Below, piece by piece: positions 7,723 to 16,787 of a stretch of DNA of 63,501 nt (positions are counted from its first letter, which is position 1; every line of letters starts with the position of its first letter). The notes beneath the pieces are model-generated. The model saw nothing but the letters and a program-made list of their open reading frames with translations, ran no database searches and had not been told where the DNA came from. The DNA is from Elusimicrobiota bacterium (lineage in GTDB: Bacteria; Elusimicrobiota; Elusimicrobia; UBA1565; UBA9628), in the NCBI GenBank assembly GCA_003151975.1, contig PLZD01000061.1, positions 4,120 through 67,620 on the forward strand, read 5' to 3'. The position numbers and the translations under genes are program-made.

Positions 7723-9720
7723 CTAAATCGATGGCCGCTTCGAAACGCCTGTTGCCGGGGAAATCGAGCGAGCTTCAAGCTCGAACAATGAGAACGCCCC
7801 GCGCCGCAGAACAAGGCGCCCTCGCCGCGCGAGCAGGCCGTCCATGAGCCCGCAAACACGGAAGGTGTATTCTCCGCGTCCGGGCCAGTACATACCGAGG
7901 CCCGCGTTGATGAGCACGTGCGTGACTCCCAACTCATCGAGTCGGGCGCCGAGCGCCTTCGCATCGGCCAGCGTCGAGTAGTCCAGCACCCCCTGCTGGC
8001 CCGGGCCGCCCCAGACGTAATCGACGTCGAGATAGTAACCTCGGATGTCTCGGAAGATGAGGACGCGCGATTTTTTTCCGGCGAGCAGCGCGTTCACTTC
8101 GCGGTAGAAGCCGTAGTGGTCCAAGCGAAGGTCCAGATATCTCTCGCGCCGGTCGGCTTGCGGCTGCTGGGCCGAGCGAAGGCCAAGCACGACGAAGAGC
8201 TCGTTGCCGCTCCCTGACTGCGCTAACGGGAAAAGCGCGAACCCCGCCGCGGCGAGCACCAAGGCGCGAACCGTCGTCCGCCCCGTCGCCCAAAGCTCGC
8301 GCGCTCCCCACGCGGCGGCGACGGCGGGAGCGGCATAGCATGGCCACAGGAAACGCCACGCGACGCCGCTGCGGATAATAACCGGGAGGTAGACGCACAG
8401 CGGCACGAAGAGAAACGCGACGAGGGCCGGAGGCCGGCGGCGCGCCAGCAGCGCGCCGCCCGCCAGCGCCAAAGCCGGCCACAAAAGGTAGCCGGCGCCC
8501 GCCTCGATCCAGTTACCCGGCACTTCAGCCAACGGGATGGCGGCGAATTTGTCGAAGGACGCCGCTATAATCTCGGCGCCGTCGCGATCCGGGAGGACGG
8601 CGCGCAGGAAAGGCCACAAAGGGTCGCCGGCCCGCAGCCACGCGTTGAGATACCAAGGGGCCGCGACGGCCAAAGCGCAGAGGAAATAGACCGCCGCCCA
8701 CCGCGCTCGGGGACGATGTGGAGACGCGAGCGCGAGCCAACCTGTCCACGCCGCCATGAGCACCGCGCCATGGTACTTGGTGGCGCAGCCCAGGCCGGCA
8801 AGCAGCCCCGCGAGCGCGAGGGTTCGAGTGTCGGCACGCGGCCGGCAGGCCCACCGCCACAGCACGGAGAACGACAGGACGTGAAAGAGCGCCAGCGCCC
8901 CGTCGCTATGGGGCGTTCCGGCCAAGATCAATTCTATCGGCTGCGCCGCGAAGATCGCCGCGGCAAGCCACGCCCAGGACGATCCGAGGTCGGGCTGCGA
9001 GAGCGCGAACACAGCGCCGACCGCGGCGGCGCAGGCCGCCGCATGCGTCAAGGACGCGGCGGTATCGACGCCGAACGCCAGCGGCAGGCTATAGAACGCC
9101 TCCATGAGATGCGGCCAGTGGCTGGGCACGAGCCACGGCGGCATGAAGACGCGGCCCTCTCGCAGGTAGATCTTCCCCATCGCGATGTGGTAGGCGAGGC
9201 AATCCCAATCGACGATGGGCGCCAGGGCACGGACCGAAGCATGCCATGCCGCCGCGGCGAGCACGCCCGCAAGCAGCGCGGCGCCGCGCGACGGGAGCGT
9301 CGGCAGTCCTTGCCGCGCCAAGTCCGCGCGCAAGGACCAGAGTTGCGGCGCCGCGACGGCGGCGGCCGCCGCCAGGAGAGCGAGCAGCGGTCCCGTGCGC
9401 AAGCCGCCGGCGCAGCCGAGGAAGAAGACGGACTGGGCCACCAGGCCCAGTCCTAGGCCGAAGCTGAGGGCGTATCCGGCGTCCGGCTCCAGACGCCGCG
9501 CGACCGCGCGGCCAAGGCCCCAGCACACGAGCGCGAAGGCGGCGGCGGCCGCCGCCGGCAGCGCGGTCGAAGTGAAAATGATCCGCAGGGATTGCTCGTC
9601 GAGCGCGCCGGCGGCATAGTTCCAAGCGGCGCGGTCGGGAACGACGGCCAGCGCGAGAAACGCGGCGGCCGCCAGAAAAAAATTTTGACCGGAGCCGGTC
9701 AGCGCGCGAATTTTATTCAA
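7723..9720 (-). CDS. GT39-like polytopic membrane glycosyltransferase
   Basis: 665 residues, very Ala/Leu-rich, with a dozen or so membrane helices. The loop IVDWDCLAYHIAMGKIYLRE followed by HWPHLMEAFYSLPLAFG is typical of GT39/ArnT-like enzymes, with the acidic residue early in the first large exported loop. It starts with TTG nine bases after the stop of the YfhO-like gene; the nearby ATG at 9730 closes at once, so TTG is the only sensible start. A soluble C-terminal domain of about 150 residues follows the last helix. Donor and acceptor are unknown. Confidence 0.65.
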   Translation of the reverse strand: MNKIRALTGSGQNFFLAAAAFLALAVVPDRAAWNYAAGALDEQSLRIIFTSTALPAAAAAAFALVCWGLGRAVARRLEPDAGYALSFGLGLGLVAQSVFFLGCAGGLRTGPLLALLAAAAAVAAPQLWSLRADLARQGLPTLPSRGAALLAGVLAAAAWHASVRALAPIVDWDCLAYHIAMGKIYLREGRVFMPPWLVPSHWPHLMEAFYSLPLAFGVDTAASLTHAAACAAAVGAVFALSQPDLGSSWAWLAAAIFAAQPIELILAGTPHSDGALALFHVLSFSVLWRWACRPRADTRTLALAGLLAGLGCATKYHGAVLMAAWTGWLALASPHRPRARWAAVYFLCALAVAAPWYLNAWLRAGDPLWPFLRAVLPDRDGAEIIAASFDKFAAIPLAEVPGNWIEAGAGYLLWPALALAGGALLARRRPPALVAFLFVPLCVYLPVIIRSGVAWRFLWPCYAAPAVAAAWGARELWATGRTTVRALVLAAAGFALFPLAQSGSGNELFVVLGLRSAQQPQADRRERYLDLRLDHYGFYREVNALLAGKKSRVLIFRDIRGYYLDVDYVWGGPGQQGVLDYSTLADAKALGARLDELGVTHVLINAGLGMYWPGRGEYTFRVCGLMDGLLARRGRLVLRRGAFSLFELEARSISPATGVSKRPSI

Positions 9721-9729
9721 GGTTCTTCA

Positions 9730-12168
9730 TTATCCAAAATTAAAACTTTTCTGTTTTCGGGCCGCTCCCAGCCAAAGGAGGCCGACCAGCGCTCCGGCCA
9801 AGGTCATCAAGGCTCCCGCGAGCCGCGCGACCGGCCGGCGCTCGAACCAGATCATGTGTTCGCCGAGGGGCGCCTCGACGGCCAGAAACGCCGCGTTGGC
9901 GCGCATGACCGCGAGCGGCTCGCCTTCCGCGAACGCCCTCCAGCCGCCGACGGCCGCCGTGTTGAAGACGAGCACGCAGGGGGCGCGCTCGCAACGCGTT
10001 TTGAAAGCCGCTTTGTTGCCCGCGATGTTCTCGATCGTCAGCCGGTTGGCCGATGAGGCGCGCAGCGTCTGGCCCGCGCGGGAAGAGTCTTCCAGAAAAA
10101 TCGCATGCTTGCCGGGCAGAGCGAGAAGCTGGTCTTGCGAGGGCGGCGCCCCGGCAACCCGGATCTCTCGCGCGAAATACGCCATGCCGTAGGAGCGCTC
10201 GTCGAAGGCTGCGACGAGGCCGAGGTCCTGGGGGCTTTCGTTGAGCTGCAAGTCCTTGTCGCCCGCGCGCAAACGGAAGAGCGCCCGGTTGAAGACATAG
10301 GCGTCGATGCCTGCGATATTCAGGAGCTTGCGCGCCGAGGGCGCCAGAACCTCCTCCATCGTGATCGCGCAGGCGCTGCGCGCCGAATAATTTCCAGGGC
10401 CCGCGAAATTTTCTCCGGGGACTAAGTAAATTTTCTGGAGCGGGGGATAGATCGACATGAACCGCGTATCGCTGGAAAGGACTCCGTCGTTGAGAAACAC
10501 GCCGCCGGCCACGGCGCCGATGTGCTTGGTCTCCGGCGCGGTCGCGGCGAGGATCCTGTGGAAGCGCCCGTCGAGGCCGGAGAGAGACGCGGCCAGATCG
10601 AAATCGGGTTTGAAAGTGTAGGCGTTGTCCCGCGGAGCATAGGGAATATCCCAGAGAGGATGCGAACTGTCTTGCCGCGCGCCGCTCTGTTCCTCGGCCG
10701 CCATGAAGCGCAGGCTCGCCGCGTCCTCGCGCCCAAGCGCGCGGTAAAGAACTCGCAGGGTCTCCGCGCGAAAATGCGGCGGCCCGAGCTTCGGCCCTCC
10801 TTTATAGTTGGATGAGCCCAGACACACTGCGCCGATCGTGAGCGCCGCCAGGAAGGCGCGTGAATATTTTCGGCCCAGGGCCTTGAAGCCCGCGTCGACG
10901 GCGAAGAGCGCGGCGGTAAACGCCGAGAACGCGAGGTACGAGCCGAGCCTCATCTGTCGCAGGATGAGATAATCCGCCGCGGCCTTGGCCGCGGCCGCAG
11001 ATTCCGCCGACGCGGCCCGCATGAAAGTCCGGCAGAGGATCAGCGCCGCGCCGGACCACAGAAAGAAGGCGAAGCGCTTTTTGCGCGCGGGCTCGGCGAT
11101 GAACCGCGGCGCGACCAGCGCGGTCCCAACCGCGGCGGCCGTCATCGCTAAACCTTTCAAAGAGAACGCCCAGCGCGGAGCGTCGAGATGCCCGAAGACC
11201 CGCAGGTCGCCCGAGTGGAGCGCCCACAGAACGGGCAGCGCGTAGGCGCAGACTCCGGCGAGCAATCCCAAAGCCAACGCCGAGGTCCGTTTGAGATCGC
11301 GTGCGGTGAGAAATAACGAGTAGGCCGCGAGGAAGGCCAAGCCGTGCAAGACTGTCTCGGGATGCTGGGGCAGGATGTAGAAGCTTCCGCAAAAGATCAG
11401 CCCTGCAGCGTACGCGTGCGCGGCGTCGCCGGCTTCGATCAGCCACAACGTCCAAGGCAAGGTCAGCATGACGCCCACGAAAAGGGGAAAATAATCTTTG
11501 AGCTGAACCGCGAAGAACGGGTTGGCAAACGGCAGAGCCGCGGCGGCGGCGGTCGCGACCTCCGTGCGAAGCCCGAGGCCGCGCCTGCAGAAAAGATAGA
11601 AGCCGAAGCAGCCCGCGACGCACCACAGGAACATCAGAATCTGCGCGAGCCGGAAGAACGCGGCGACGTCGACCAGCGCCGGGTCGAGGATCCAGGCCAA
11701 CGCCGCGACGCCGTAAGAAAAAGCGGCCATTGGGGAATCGGGCGCTCCGCCCCAAAACGCGTGGGAGAAGCCCGAGAAGTCTAGGGCCTTCGCGTTGATG
11801 AGGTTCTCGGCAAGCATCGGAGAAGTCGCGCCGAGCTGGATCGATTCGAGCTTGGACAGCGCGGCGATCGGGTCGTCCCAGCTCAGCGGAGAAACGATGC
11901 CGTTGCACGCCGTCTGCGCGATCAGGATCAGGAGCAGAGCCGCTGCGTGAGTCTTGAGCTCGGAGGAGCGTTTCAAAGCTCGCGCCGAGATGAGAGCTGT
12001 TTCTATGAGAACGGCTAGGGCCAGCGCGCCGAGCATTGAGGATGCCGCCCAATAGCGCGGAGGATAAAACGCGAGAAGGGGGGGAGCGAAGATCGAGAGC
12101 TGCGCGCGCTTGAACGCCAGCCCGAGGAGCGCGCCCGCAGCAAGCACCGCCGCCAAGCGCCGGGACAA
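9730..12168 (-). CDS. YfhO-like large membrane protein
   Basis: 812 residues. The first 450 or so are membrane helices with loops such as SPLSWDDPIAALSKLESIQL and GFSHAFWGGAPDSPMAAFSY. A roughly 300-residue extracytoplasmic domain follows, then a final pair of helices. This two-part layout matches YfhO-type proteins, which take part in glycosylation of cell-surface polymers in other bacteria. The start is TTG, one base after the stop of the receiver-metallo-beta-lactamase gene, implying translational coupling. Confidence 0.65.
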   Translation of the reverse strand: MSRRLAAVLAAGALLGLAFKRAQLSIFAPPLLAFYPPRYWAASSMLGALALAVLIETALISARALKRSSELKTHAAALLLILIAQTACNGIVSPLSWDDPIAALSKLESIQLGATSPMLAENLINAKALDFSGFSHAFWGGAPDSPMAAFSYGVAALAWILDPALVDVAAFFRLAQILMFLWCVAGCFGFYLFCRRGLGLRTEVATAAAAALPFANPFFAVQLKDYFPLFVGVMLTLPWTLWLIEAGDAAHAYAAGLIFCGSFYILPQHPETVLHGLAFLAAYSLFLTARDLKRTSALALGLLAGVCAYALPVLWALHSGDLRVFGHLDAPRWAFSLKGLAMTAAAVGTALVAPRFIAEPARKKRFAFFLWSGAALILCRTFMRAASAESAAAAKAAADYLILRQMRLGSYLAFSAFTAALFAVDAGFKALGRKYSRAFLAALTIGAVCLGSSNYKGGPKLGPPHFRAETLRVLYRALGREDAASLRFMAAEEQSGARQDSSHPLWDIPYAPRDNAYTFKPDFDLAASLSGLDGRFHRILAATAPETKHIGAVAGGVFLNDGVLSSDTRFMSIYPPLQKIYLVPGENFAGPGNYSARSACAITMEEVLAPSARKLLNIAGIDAYVFNRALFRLRAGDKDLQLNESPQDLGLVAAFDERSYGMAYFAREIRVAGAPPSQDQLLALPGKHAIFLEDSSRAGQTLRASSANRLTIENIAGNKAAFKTRCERAPCVLVFNTAAVGGWRAFAEGEPLAVMRANAAFLAVEAPLGEHMIWFERRPVARLAGALMTLAGALVGLLWLGAARKQKSFNFG

Positions 12169-12169
12169 G

Positions 12170-13399
12170 CTAGAGGTCCAGAGTCATGCCTTCCTGCGCG
12201 CCGAAGACGTTGATGTTGTGGCCGTTGCGCGAGACGAATTCCTTGCATTCGTTCACGTACTTGTCCATCATGTCGTCGGTGTGCAGGGGATCGTGGTGGA
12301 AGAGCGCGAGCTTCTTGACCTCGGCCTTGACCGCCAGGCCGATCACGTCGGAGAAAGTGCTGTGGCCCCAGGTTTTCTTGTACTTGTACTCCTCTTCGGT
12401 GTACTGGGCCTCGCTGATCAAAAGGTCCGCGCCGTGCACGAAGCGCGCGATGGCCTCGTCCTCCTTGGCGCTGTAGCCGCCCATGTTATTGAGCTTGCCG
12501 TAGGGCTCGTGGTCGCTGATGTAGCAGACCGTCCACTCGCGCGTCTCGAAGCGAAAGCCCACCGTGATGCCGGGGTGGTTGAGATAGTGGTAGCTGATCT
12601 TGACGTCGCCCAGGCGCAGGGGACCGGAGAGCTCATAGCAGTCCATGCGCGCGGCCATCTCGCGCATCGCGACCGGGAAGTAAGTCGGGTTCATCTGGCC
12701 CTTGAGGACTTCTTCGAAGCTCTGCGTCGTGCCGTGCACGCCGTAAATGTTGAACTTGTTCTGCGGCAGGTACGCGGGCGTGAAAAAAGGGAAACCCTGG
12801 ATGTGGTCCCAGTGCGTGTGGCCGATGAAGAGGTTGGCCTTGATCGGGCCCTGCTGGAATTCCTTCATGAGCGAGTTGCCCAGTTCCCGCAGGCCCGTTC
12901 CCGCGTCGATGATGATGAGCTCGCTGCCGATGCGCATCGTCGTGCACGGCGTGTTGCCGCCGTAGCGCTGCGTCGCGGGACCCGGCGCGGGTGTCGAGCC
13001 GCGCGTGCCCCAAAAGGTCAGGGCGAGCTTGGGCTTGGCCGAACCGAGCATCTCGTCGACTTGCTTCACGAAGGCCGTGAGATCGAACGGCTTGACGATG
13101 TAGGCGTCGGCGCCCGCGCTTTGGGCCGTCTTGATATCGTGGACGTAGGACTTCGACGAGCTGATGAGGACCTTCGTTCCTTTTAGAGAATCGTCCTCGC
13201 GCATCTTCTTGCAGACCTCGAAGCCGTGCATGCGCGGCATCAGCAGATCGAGGACCACGAGGTCGGGATGTTCCTTGCGGATGATCTCGAGACCCGAGGC
13301 GCCGTCGCTGGCGGTCGTCACCGCATAGAAAGGCTTGAGGATCTCCGACATGAGATCGAGCATGTCGGCGTCGTCGTCTACGATGATGACTTTTTTCAT
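12170..13399 (-). CDS. response regulator receiver fused to metallo-beta-lactamase-fold hydrolase
   Basis: 409 residues. Residues 1-120 form a CheY-like receiver: acidic pocket in VIIVDDDAD, phospho-acceptor Asp in LVVLDLLMP, and the conserved Lys in YIVKPFD. Residues from about 130 form an MBL-fold hydrolase resembling cyclic phosphodiesterases: GGNTPCTT, IIIDAGTGLRELG, the metal motif HTHWDH, DHEPYG, TWGHS and HHDP. I start at ATG 13399 because MKKVIIVDDD is the canonical receiver N terminus; the in-frame GTG at 13420 abuts the -10 box. It leads the operon with the YfhO-like and GT39-like genes. The substrate is unknown. Confidence 0.85.
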   Translation of the reverse strand: MKKVIIVDDDADMLDLMSEILKPFYAVTTASDGASGLEIIRKEHPDLVVLDLLMPRMHGFEVCKKMREDDSLKGTKVLISSSKSYVHDIKTAQSAGADAYIVKPFDLTAFVKQVDEMLGSAKPKLALTFWGTRGSTPAPGPATQRYGGNTPCTTMRIGSELIIIDAGTGLRELGNSLMKEFQQGPIKANLFIGHTHWDHIQGFPFFTPAYLPQNKFNIYGVHGTTQSFEEVLKGQMNPTYFPVAMREMAARMDCYELSGPLRLGDVKISYHYLNHPGITVGFRFETREWTVCYISDHEPYGKLNNMGGYSAKEDEAIARFVHGADLLISEAQYTEEEYKYKKTWGHSTFSDVIGLAVKAEVKKLALFHHDPLHTDDMMDKYVNECKEFVSRNGHNINVFGAQEGMTLDL

Positions 13400-13420
13400 C
13401 AGGCGGGCTGGGCCCCCCAC

Positions 13421-13449
13421 TTTGTAACAGGTATTGAAGTGCGCGTCAA
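13421..13449 (-). promoter_or_regulatory. sigma70-type promoter of the receiver-MBL operon
   Basis: TTGACG (13449-13444), a 17-base spacer and TACAAA (13426-13421) on the minus strand. The start codon used is 21 bases beyond the -10 element. Confidence 0.65.
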
Positions 13450-13475
13450 GCCCTGGAAGAAGCGATGCCGGTCTT

Positions 13476-14150
13476 TTACTTCTGAGGGGGCAACAGAGGC
13501 GGGGGAACGGCTTTGCCTTGCTGGGACTTGACTTGATTGTAGTACTGCTGGGCCTGCTCTTTAGATGAGAAGTATTGCCCGTATTCGTTCCAAAGCTGGT
13601 GCTTATCCTCGTTGAGCAGTTGGTCGACCTTGGCGCCGGAAACGCCGGGCGCGCCGGAGAACCCCAAGGAAGACCCCATGGCCATCAACTGCTTCATCAG
13701 CCAAGAGTTCTGATTGCCGGAGGCCTCGATGCGCAGGACGTGCTGGCCGTCCGGCGAGTAGTACGACGCGCCGGACTGCGACGCGGCGGAAGCTCCTCCG
13801 AGCATGGCGCGCTGCAGGGCGGCGCGGCGGGCCGGGTCGAGTTGAGCGCTCTGATCGTACGGTCCCATGAGTCCCGGTGATACTCGTCCGGACGCCAGGG
13901 CCGAGCCGCGCCCGTCGTCGGCGGCCCTCCGCGTGGTCAGCGACGAGCCCGCGCCGGCCAGAGCCAAAACGACGGCCGTCCCTTGAGCGATCCTCGAGGC
14001 GCGCGAGCGTCCGTGGGATTTCCAGCGGGCGTTGCAGCGGGGACAGTAGCGCCTCGCGTCGCCCAAGATCGAGCGGACCCAGTGCAAGGAGACGCTCTCG
14101 GCGCGGCGCACGTCGGTGAAGCCGCATTCAGGGCATGGATGCTGGGCCAC
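13476..14150 (-). CDS. zinc-ribbon membrane-anchored protein of unknown function
   Basis: 224 residues from a GTG start. A treble-type zinc ribbon (CPECGFTD...YCPRCNARW) occupies residues 6-42. A basic patch and one membrane helix (ASRIAQGTAVVLALAGAGSS) follow, then a Ser/Gln-rich domain ending in PPPLLPPQK. The layout implies a cytoplasmic zinc ribbon and an exported tail. A TTGTTA-16-TATACT promoter ends six bases before the GTG, so the mRNA is predicted to be leaderless. I do not recognise the family. Confidence 0.65.
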   Translation of the reverse strand: MAQHPCPECGFTDVRRAESVSLHWVRSILGDARRYCPRCNARWKSHGRSRASRIAQGTAVVLALAGAGSSLTTRRAADDGRGSALASGRVSPGLMGPYDQSAQLDPARRAALQRAMLGGASAASQSGASYYSPDGQHVLRIEASGNQNSWLMKQLMAMGSSLGFSGAPGVSGAKVDQLLNEDKHQLWNEYGQYFSSKEQAQQYYNQVKSQQGKAVPPPLLPPQK

Positions 14151-14156
14151 GGCGAT

Positions 14157-14184
14157 AGTATAGCCCCTCCCGCATAAATAACAA
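14157..14184 (-). promoter_or_regulatory. promoter placing the start codon at +1 (leaderless)
   Basis: TTGTTA (14184-14179), 16-base spacer, TATACT (14162-14157) on the minus strand. The GTG start at 14150 follows after six bases. Confidence 0.65.
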
Positions 14185-14195
14185 GGTCTTTTTGC

Positions 14196-14201
14196 TACCG
14201 T
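14196..14201 (+). promoter_or_regulatory. TANNNT -10 element upstream of the spermidine-synthase-like gene
   Basis: TACCGT ends six bases before the ATG at 14208, the same geometry as ten other starts in the window. The -35 region is poor. Confidence 0.4.
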
Positions 14202-14207
14202 CTATCG

Positions 14208-16787
14208 ATGCCTCCTCAGGTCCTGGCGCTGTCTTTCATTTCCGGCCTCGCGGGGTTGGTCTACGAGGTGCTGTGGGCCAAAGAACTCGCGGTCCTTATC
14301 GGCAGCACGGCGCTGGCGCAGACGATCGTGCTCGCCTTCTTCCTTGGCGGGCTCTCCGCCGGAAGCGCCGTCTTGGGCGCGCGCGCGGACCGCACCACAC
14401 GGCCGTGGGAGTTCTACGCGGCGCTCGAATTCCTGATCGCGGCGCTCGCGCTGGCCTGCCCGCTTCTGCTGCGCGTCCTCGACGGGCCCGGGATCCGGTG
14501 GCTGGCGCCGGCGCTGGTCGTAGCACCCGCGTTCCTGATGGGCGGGACCTTGCCGGCTCTCTGCCGCGCCGTCGGCGGCCCGGCGCAAGAGTCCGTCGGC
14601 CGGCTTTACGCCGCAAATTCGGCGGGCGCCGTGGCGGGCAGCCTGCTTGCGGCCCTCTTCATGATCCCGGCGTTCGGCCTCGACTGGTCCTTCGCCGCGG
14701 CGGCTCTCCTCAACATCGGCGTGGGGTTAGGGGCCTGGTCGATACGCAAAACCACGTTGCCGGCGACTGTCCCGTCAAGCGAAGCGCGACGGGATGGTCT
14801 CATCCCGCCTGTCGCGATTTATCTCACCGTGTTCTTGTCGGGCTTCGTCGCGCTGAGCTACGAGATCGCCTGGACCCGGCTTCTCGCTCTCGTCATCGGC
14901 TCGTCGGTGTATTCGTTCAGCGAGATGCTGGCGGGATTCATCGCGGGCGTCTCGCTGGGAAGCCTCGCCGTCGCAAGCCGCCGCGCGCGAGCTCTCGATC
15001 CCCTCCTTTTGCTGGGCCTCGTCGAGCTCGGCGCGGGACTCTCGGTCCTGGCCACTTTGCCGGCCTACGACCGGCTGACCTTCTACTTCATGCTGCTGCG
15101 CTCGCCGTTCGCCCACTCGCCGCTCGGCTTCTACCTGCTCGAGGGCGCCAAGTTCCTGTTCTGCGCGGTGTTGATGCTGCTGCCGACGATGTGCCTCGGC
15201 GCGGCCCTGCCCTTGGCGGCGCGCCTGGCGGAGGGAGACCCCGAGCGGGTCGGCGCCAGCGTGGGCGCGGTGTTTTCCGCCAACACGGCGGGCAACGTGC
15301 TCGGCGCGTTTTTCGGGTATTGGGCCCTGCCTTGGCTCGGCGTCGAGGGGCTCATCCGCTCGGGGACGACGATCCATCTGGCGGTGGGAGCGGCGCTGCT
15401 TTGGCTCGTCGTGCCGTGGGGGACGCGGCGCCGCGCCGCGGCGTTGGGCCTGCTGGCCGCCTCGGTCGCCGGCTTCCGGCTCTGGATTCCGCGCTGGGAC
15501 TTGGTGATGCTGACGCAGGGGCTCTACCGCAGCCGCATTATCAATCCGCCGACGCATTTTTCCGCGTACCAGTCTCATTTCAAGGACATCACCTTGCCGT
15601 TCTATCGCGACGACCGCGAGGCCACGGTCTCGGTCGGGATCTATCGCGACGGCGAGAAGGTCCTCAAGGTCAACGGCAAGAGCGACGCGTCTTCCGGCGA
15701 GGACATGCGCACGCAGATCCTGCTGGGCGAAGTCCCGATGATCATAAAGCCCGACGCGAAGCGCGCGCTCGTCGTGGGCTGGGGCGCCGGCATCACGGCG
15801 GGCTCGCTGCTGCGGCACCCGCTCGAGCGCTTGGACGCCGTGGAGCTGATCCCTTCGGTCGTCGCGGCGTCGAATTATTTTCGCGCCGAAAACGGCGCGG
15901 CGCTCGCGGACTCCCGGCTGAACCTGTCCATCGAGGACGCCAAGACCTTCCTGCGGCGCGGCGGAGCGCCGTACGACGTGATCGTCAGCGAGCCATCTAA
16001 TCCGTGGATGGCCGGAGTGGGAGCCTTATTCACCACCGAGTTCTACGGGAGGGCGGCCAAGCGGCTGGCGCCCGGCGGCCTCATGGTCCAGTGGTTCCAC
16101 GTCTACGAGATGGACGACGACAACTTCGCGCTGGCCTTGCGTACCTTCCGCTCGGTCTTCCCGCACGTCACGCTCTGGAACGTCGTCGACGCGGACGTGC
16201 TGCTCGTGGGTTCCCTAGAACCTCTTAAGCCCGATTTCCCGTTGATGGAGCGGACCTTCTCGTCTCCGGGCGTGTGGAGCGACATCCGCCGCACGGGCAT
16301 GGCGGCCTTCACGACGTTCCTTTCCCTGCAATCGGCGTCCGAGTCGGCGGTCGACGCGATGGCGGGCACGGGTCCCTTGAACACGGAGCGCCGGCCCTTG
16401 CTCGAGTACGGCTCGCCCAAGGCCTTCTTCCGAGCCGACCGCGTGGGCACCGTGACCGCGCACGACGACCGGGCTTCGGAAGAGTCCTCCCGCGGCCTGC
16501 TGCTGGCCCAATACCTCTCGGCGCGCGGCCGGCCCATGGAGCGGCGGGAATTCATGGACCGCATTATTTTTCCGCACAGCGTCTTCGAGGAAAAGGTTTT
16601 ACGGCTGGTCCTCGCCCAGTGGTATCGCCAATATCCGCGCGATCCCCGCGCGGCGCTGGCCCTTTATTGGGTCGAGGACTTCAAAAAGAACTCGGGTGCG
16701 GCGCAAGCCGCGCTCCTGCAAGCCATCCAGCGGTCCGAGTTGGAGCGGAGCCACCCCGCCAAGAGTGATATAATGGAAAAACAATGA
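14208..16787 (+). CDS. membrane protein fused to spermidine-synthase-like methyltransferase-fold domain
   Basis: 859 residues. The first 420 or so are membrane helices in two similar halves (SGLAGLVYEVLWAKELAVLI and LSGFVALSYEIAWTRLLALV). This GLVYEVLW/SYEIAWTR signature is typical of fused MFS/spermidine synthase proteins. A Rossmann domain follows with RALVVGWGAGITAGSLL, ERLDAVELIPSVV and a DVIVSEPSNPWMAGVGALFT motif. A C-terminal helical tail is present. Family substrates are mostly unknown, so polyamine synthesis should not be assumed. It is the first gene of a seven-gene overlapping chain ending at 23048. Confidence 0.8.
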   Translation: MPPQVLALSFISGLAGLVYEVLWAKELAVLIGSTALAQTIVLAFFLGGLSAGSAVLGARADRTTRPWEFYAALEFLIAALALACPLLLRVLDGPGIRWLAPALVVAPAFLMGGTLPALCRAVGGPAQESVGRLYAANSAGAVAGSLLAALFMIPAFGLDWSFAAAALLNIGVGLGAWSIRKTTLPATVPSSEARRDGLIPPVAIYLTVFLSGFVALSYEIAWTRLLALVIGSSVYSFSEMLAGFIAGVSLGSLAVASRRARALDPLLLLGLVELGAGLSVLATLPAYDRLTFYFMLLRSPFAHSPLGFYLLEGAKFLFCAVLMLLPTMCLGAALPLAARLAEGDPERVGASVGAVFSANTAGNVLGAFFGYWALPWLGVEGLIRSGTTIHLAVGAALLWLVVPWGTRRRAAALGLLAASVAGFRLWIPRWDLVMLTQGLYRSRIINPPTHFSAYQSHFKDITLPFYRDDREATVSVGIYRDGEKVLKVNGKSDASSGEDMRTQILLGEVPMIIKPDAKRALVVGWGAGITAGSLLRHPLERLDAVELIPSVVAASNYFRAENGAALADSRLNLSIEDAKTFLRRGGAPYDVIVSEPSNPWMAGVGALFTTEFYGRAAKRLAPGGLMVQWFHVYEMDDDNFALALRTFRSVFPHVTLWNVVDADVLLVGSLEPLKPDFPLMERTFSSPGVWSDIRRTGMAAFTTFLSLQSASESAVDAMAGTGPLNTERRPLLEYGSPKAFFRADRVGTVTAHDDRASEESSRGLLLAQYLSARGRPMERREFMDRIIFPHSVFEEKVLRLVLAQWYRQYPRDPRAALALYWVEDFKKNSGAAQAALLQAIQRSELERSHPAKSDIMEKQ

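Noticed and set aside
12110-13186. 358-codon frame opposite the receiver-MBL gene
   Set aside because: Antisense of a gene with intact catalytic motifs; no start signals.
13399-13420. GTG at 13420 as start of the receiver-MBL gene
   Set aside because: It directly abuts the -10 box and so would lie upstream of the transcription start; ATG 13399 gives the canonical receiver N terminus.
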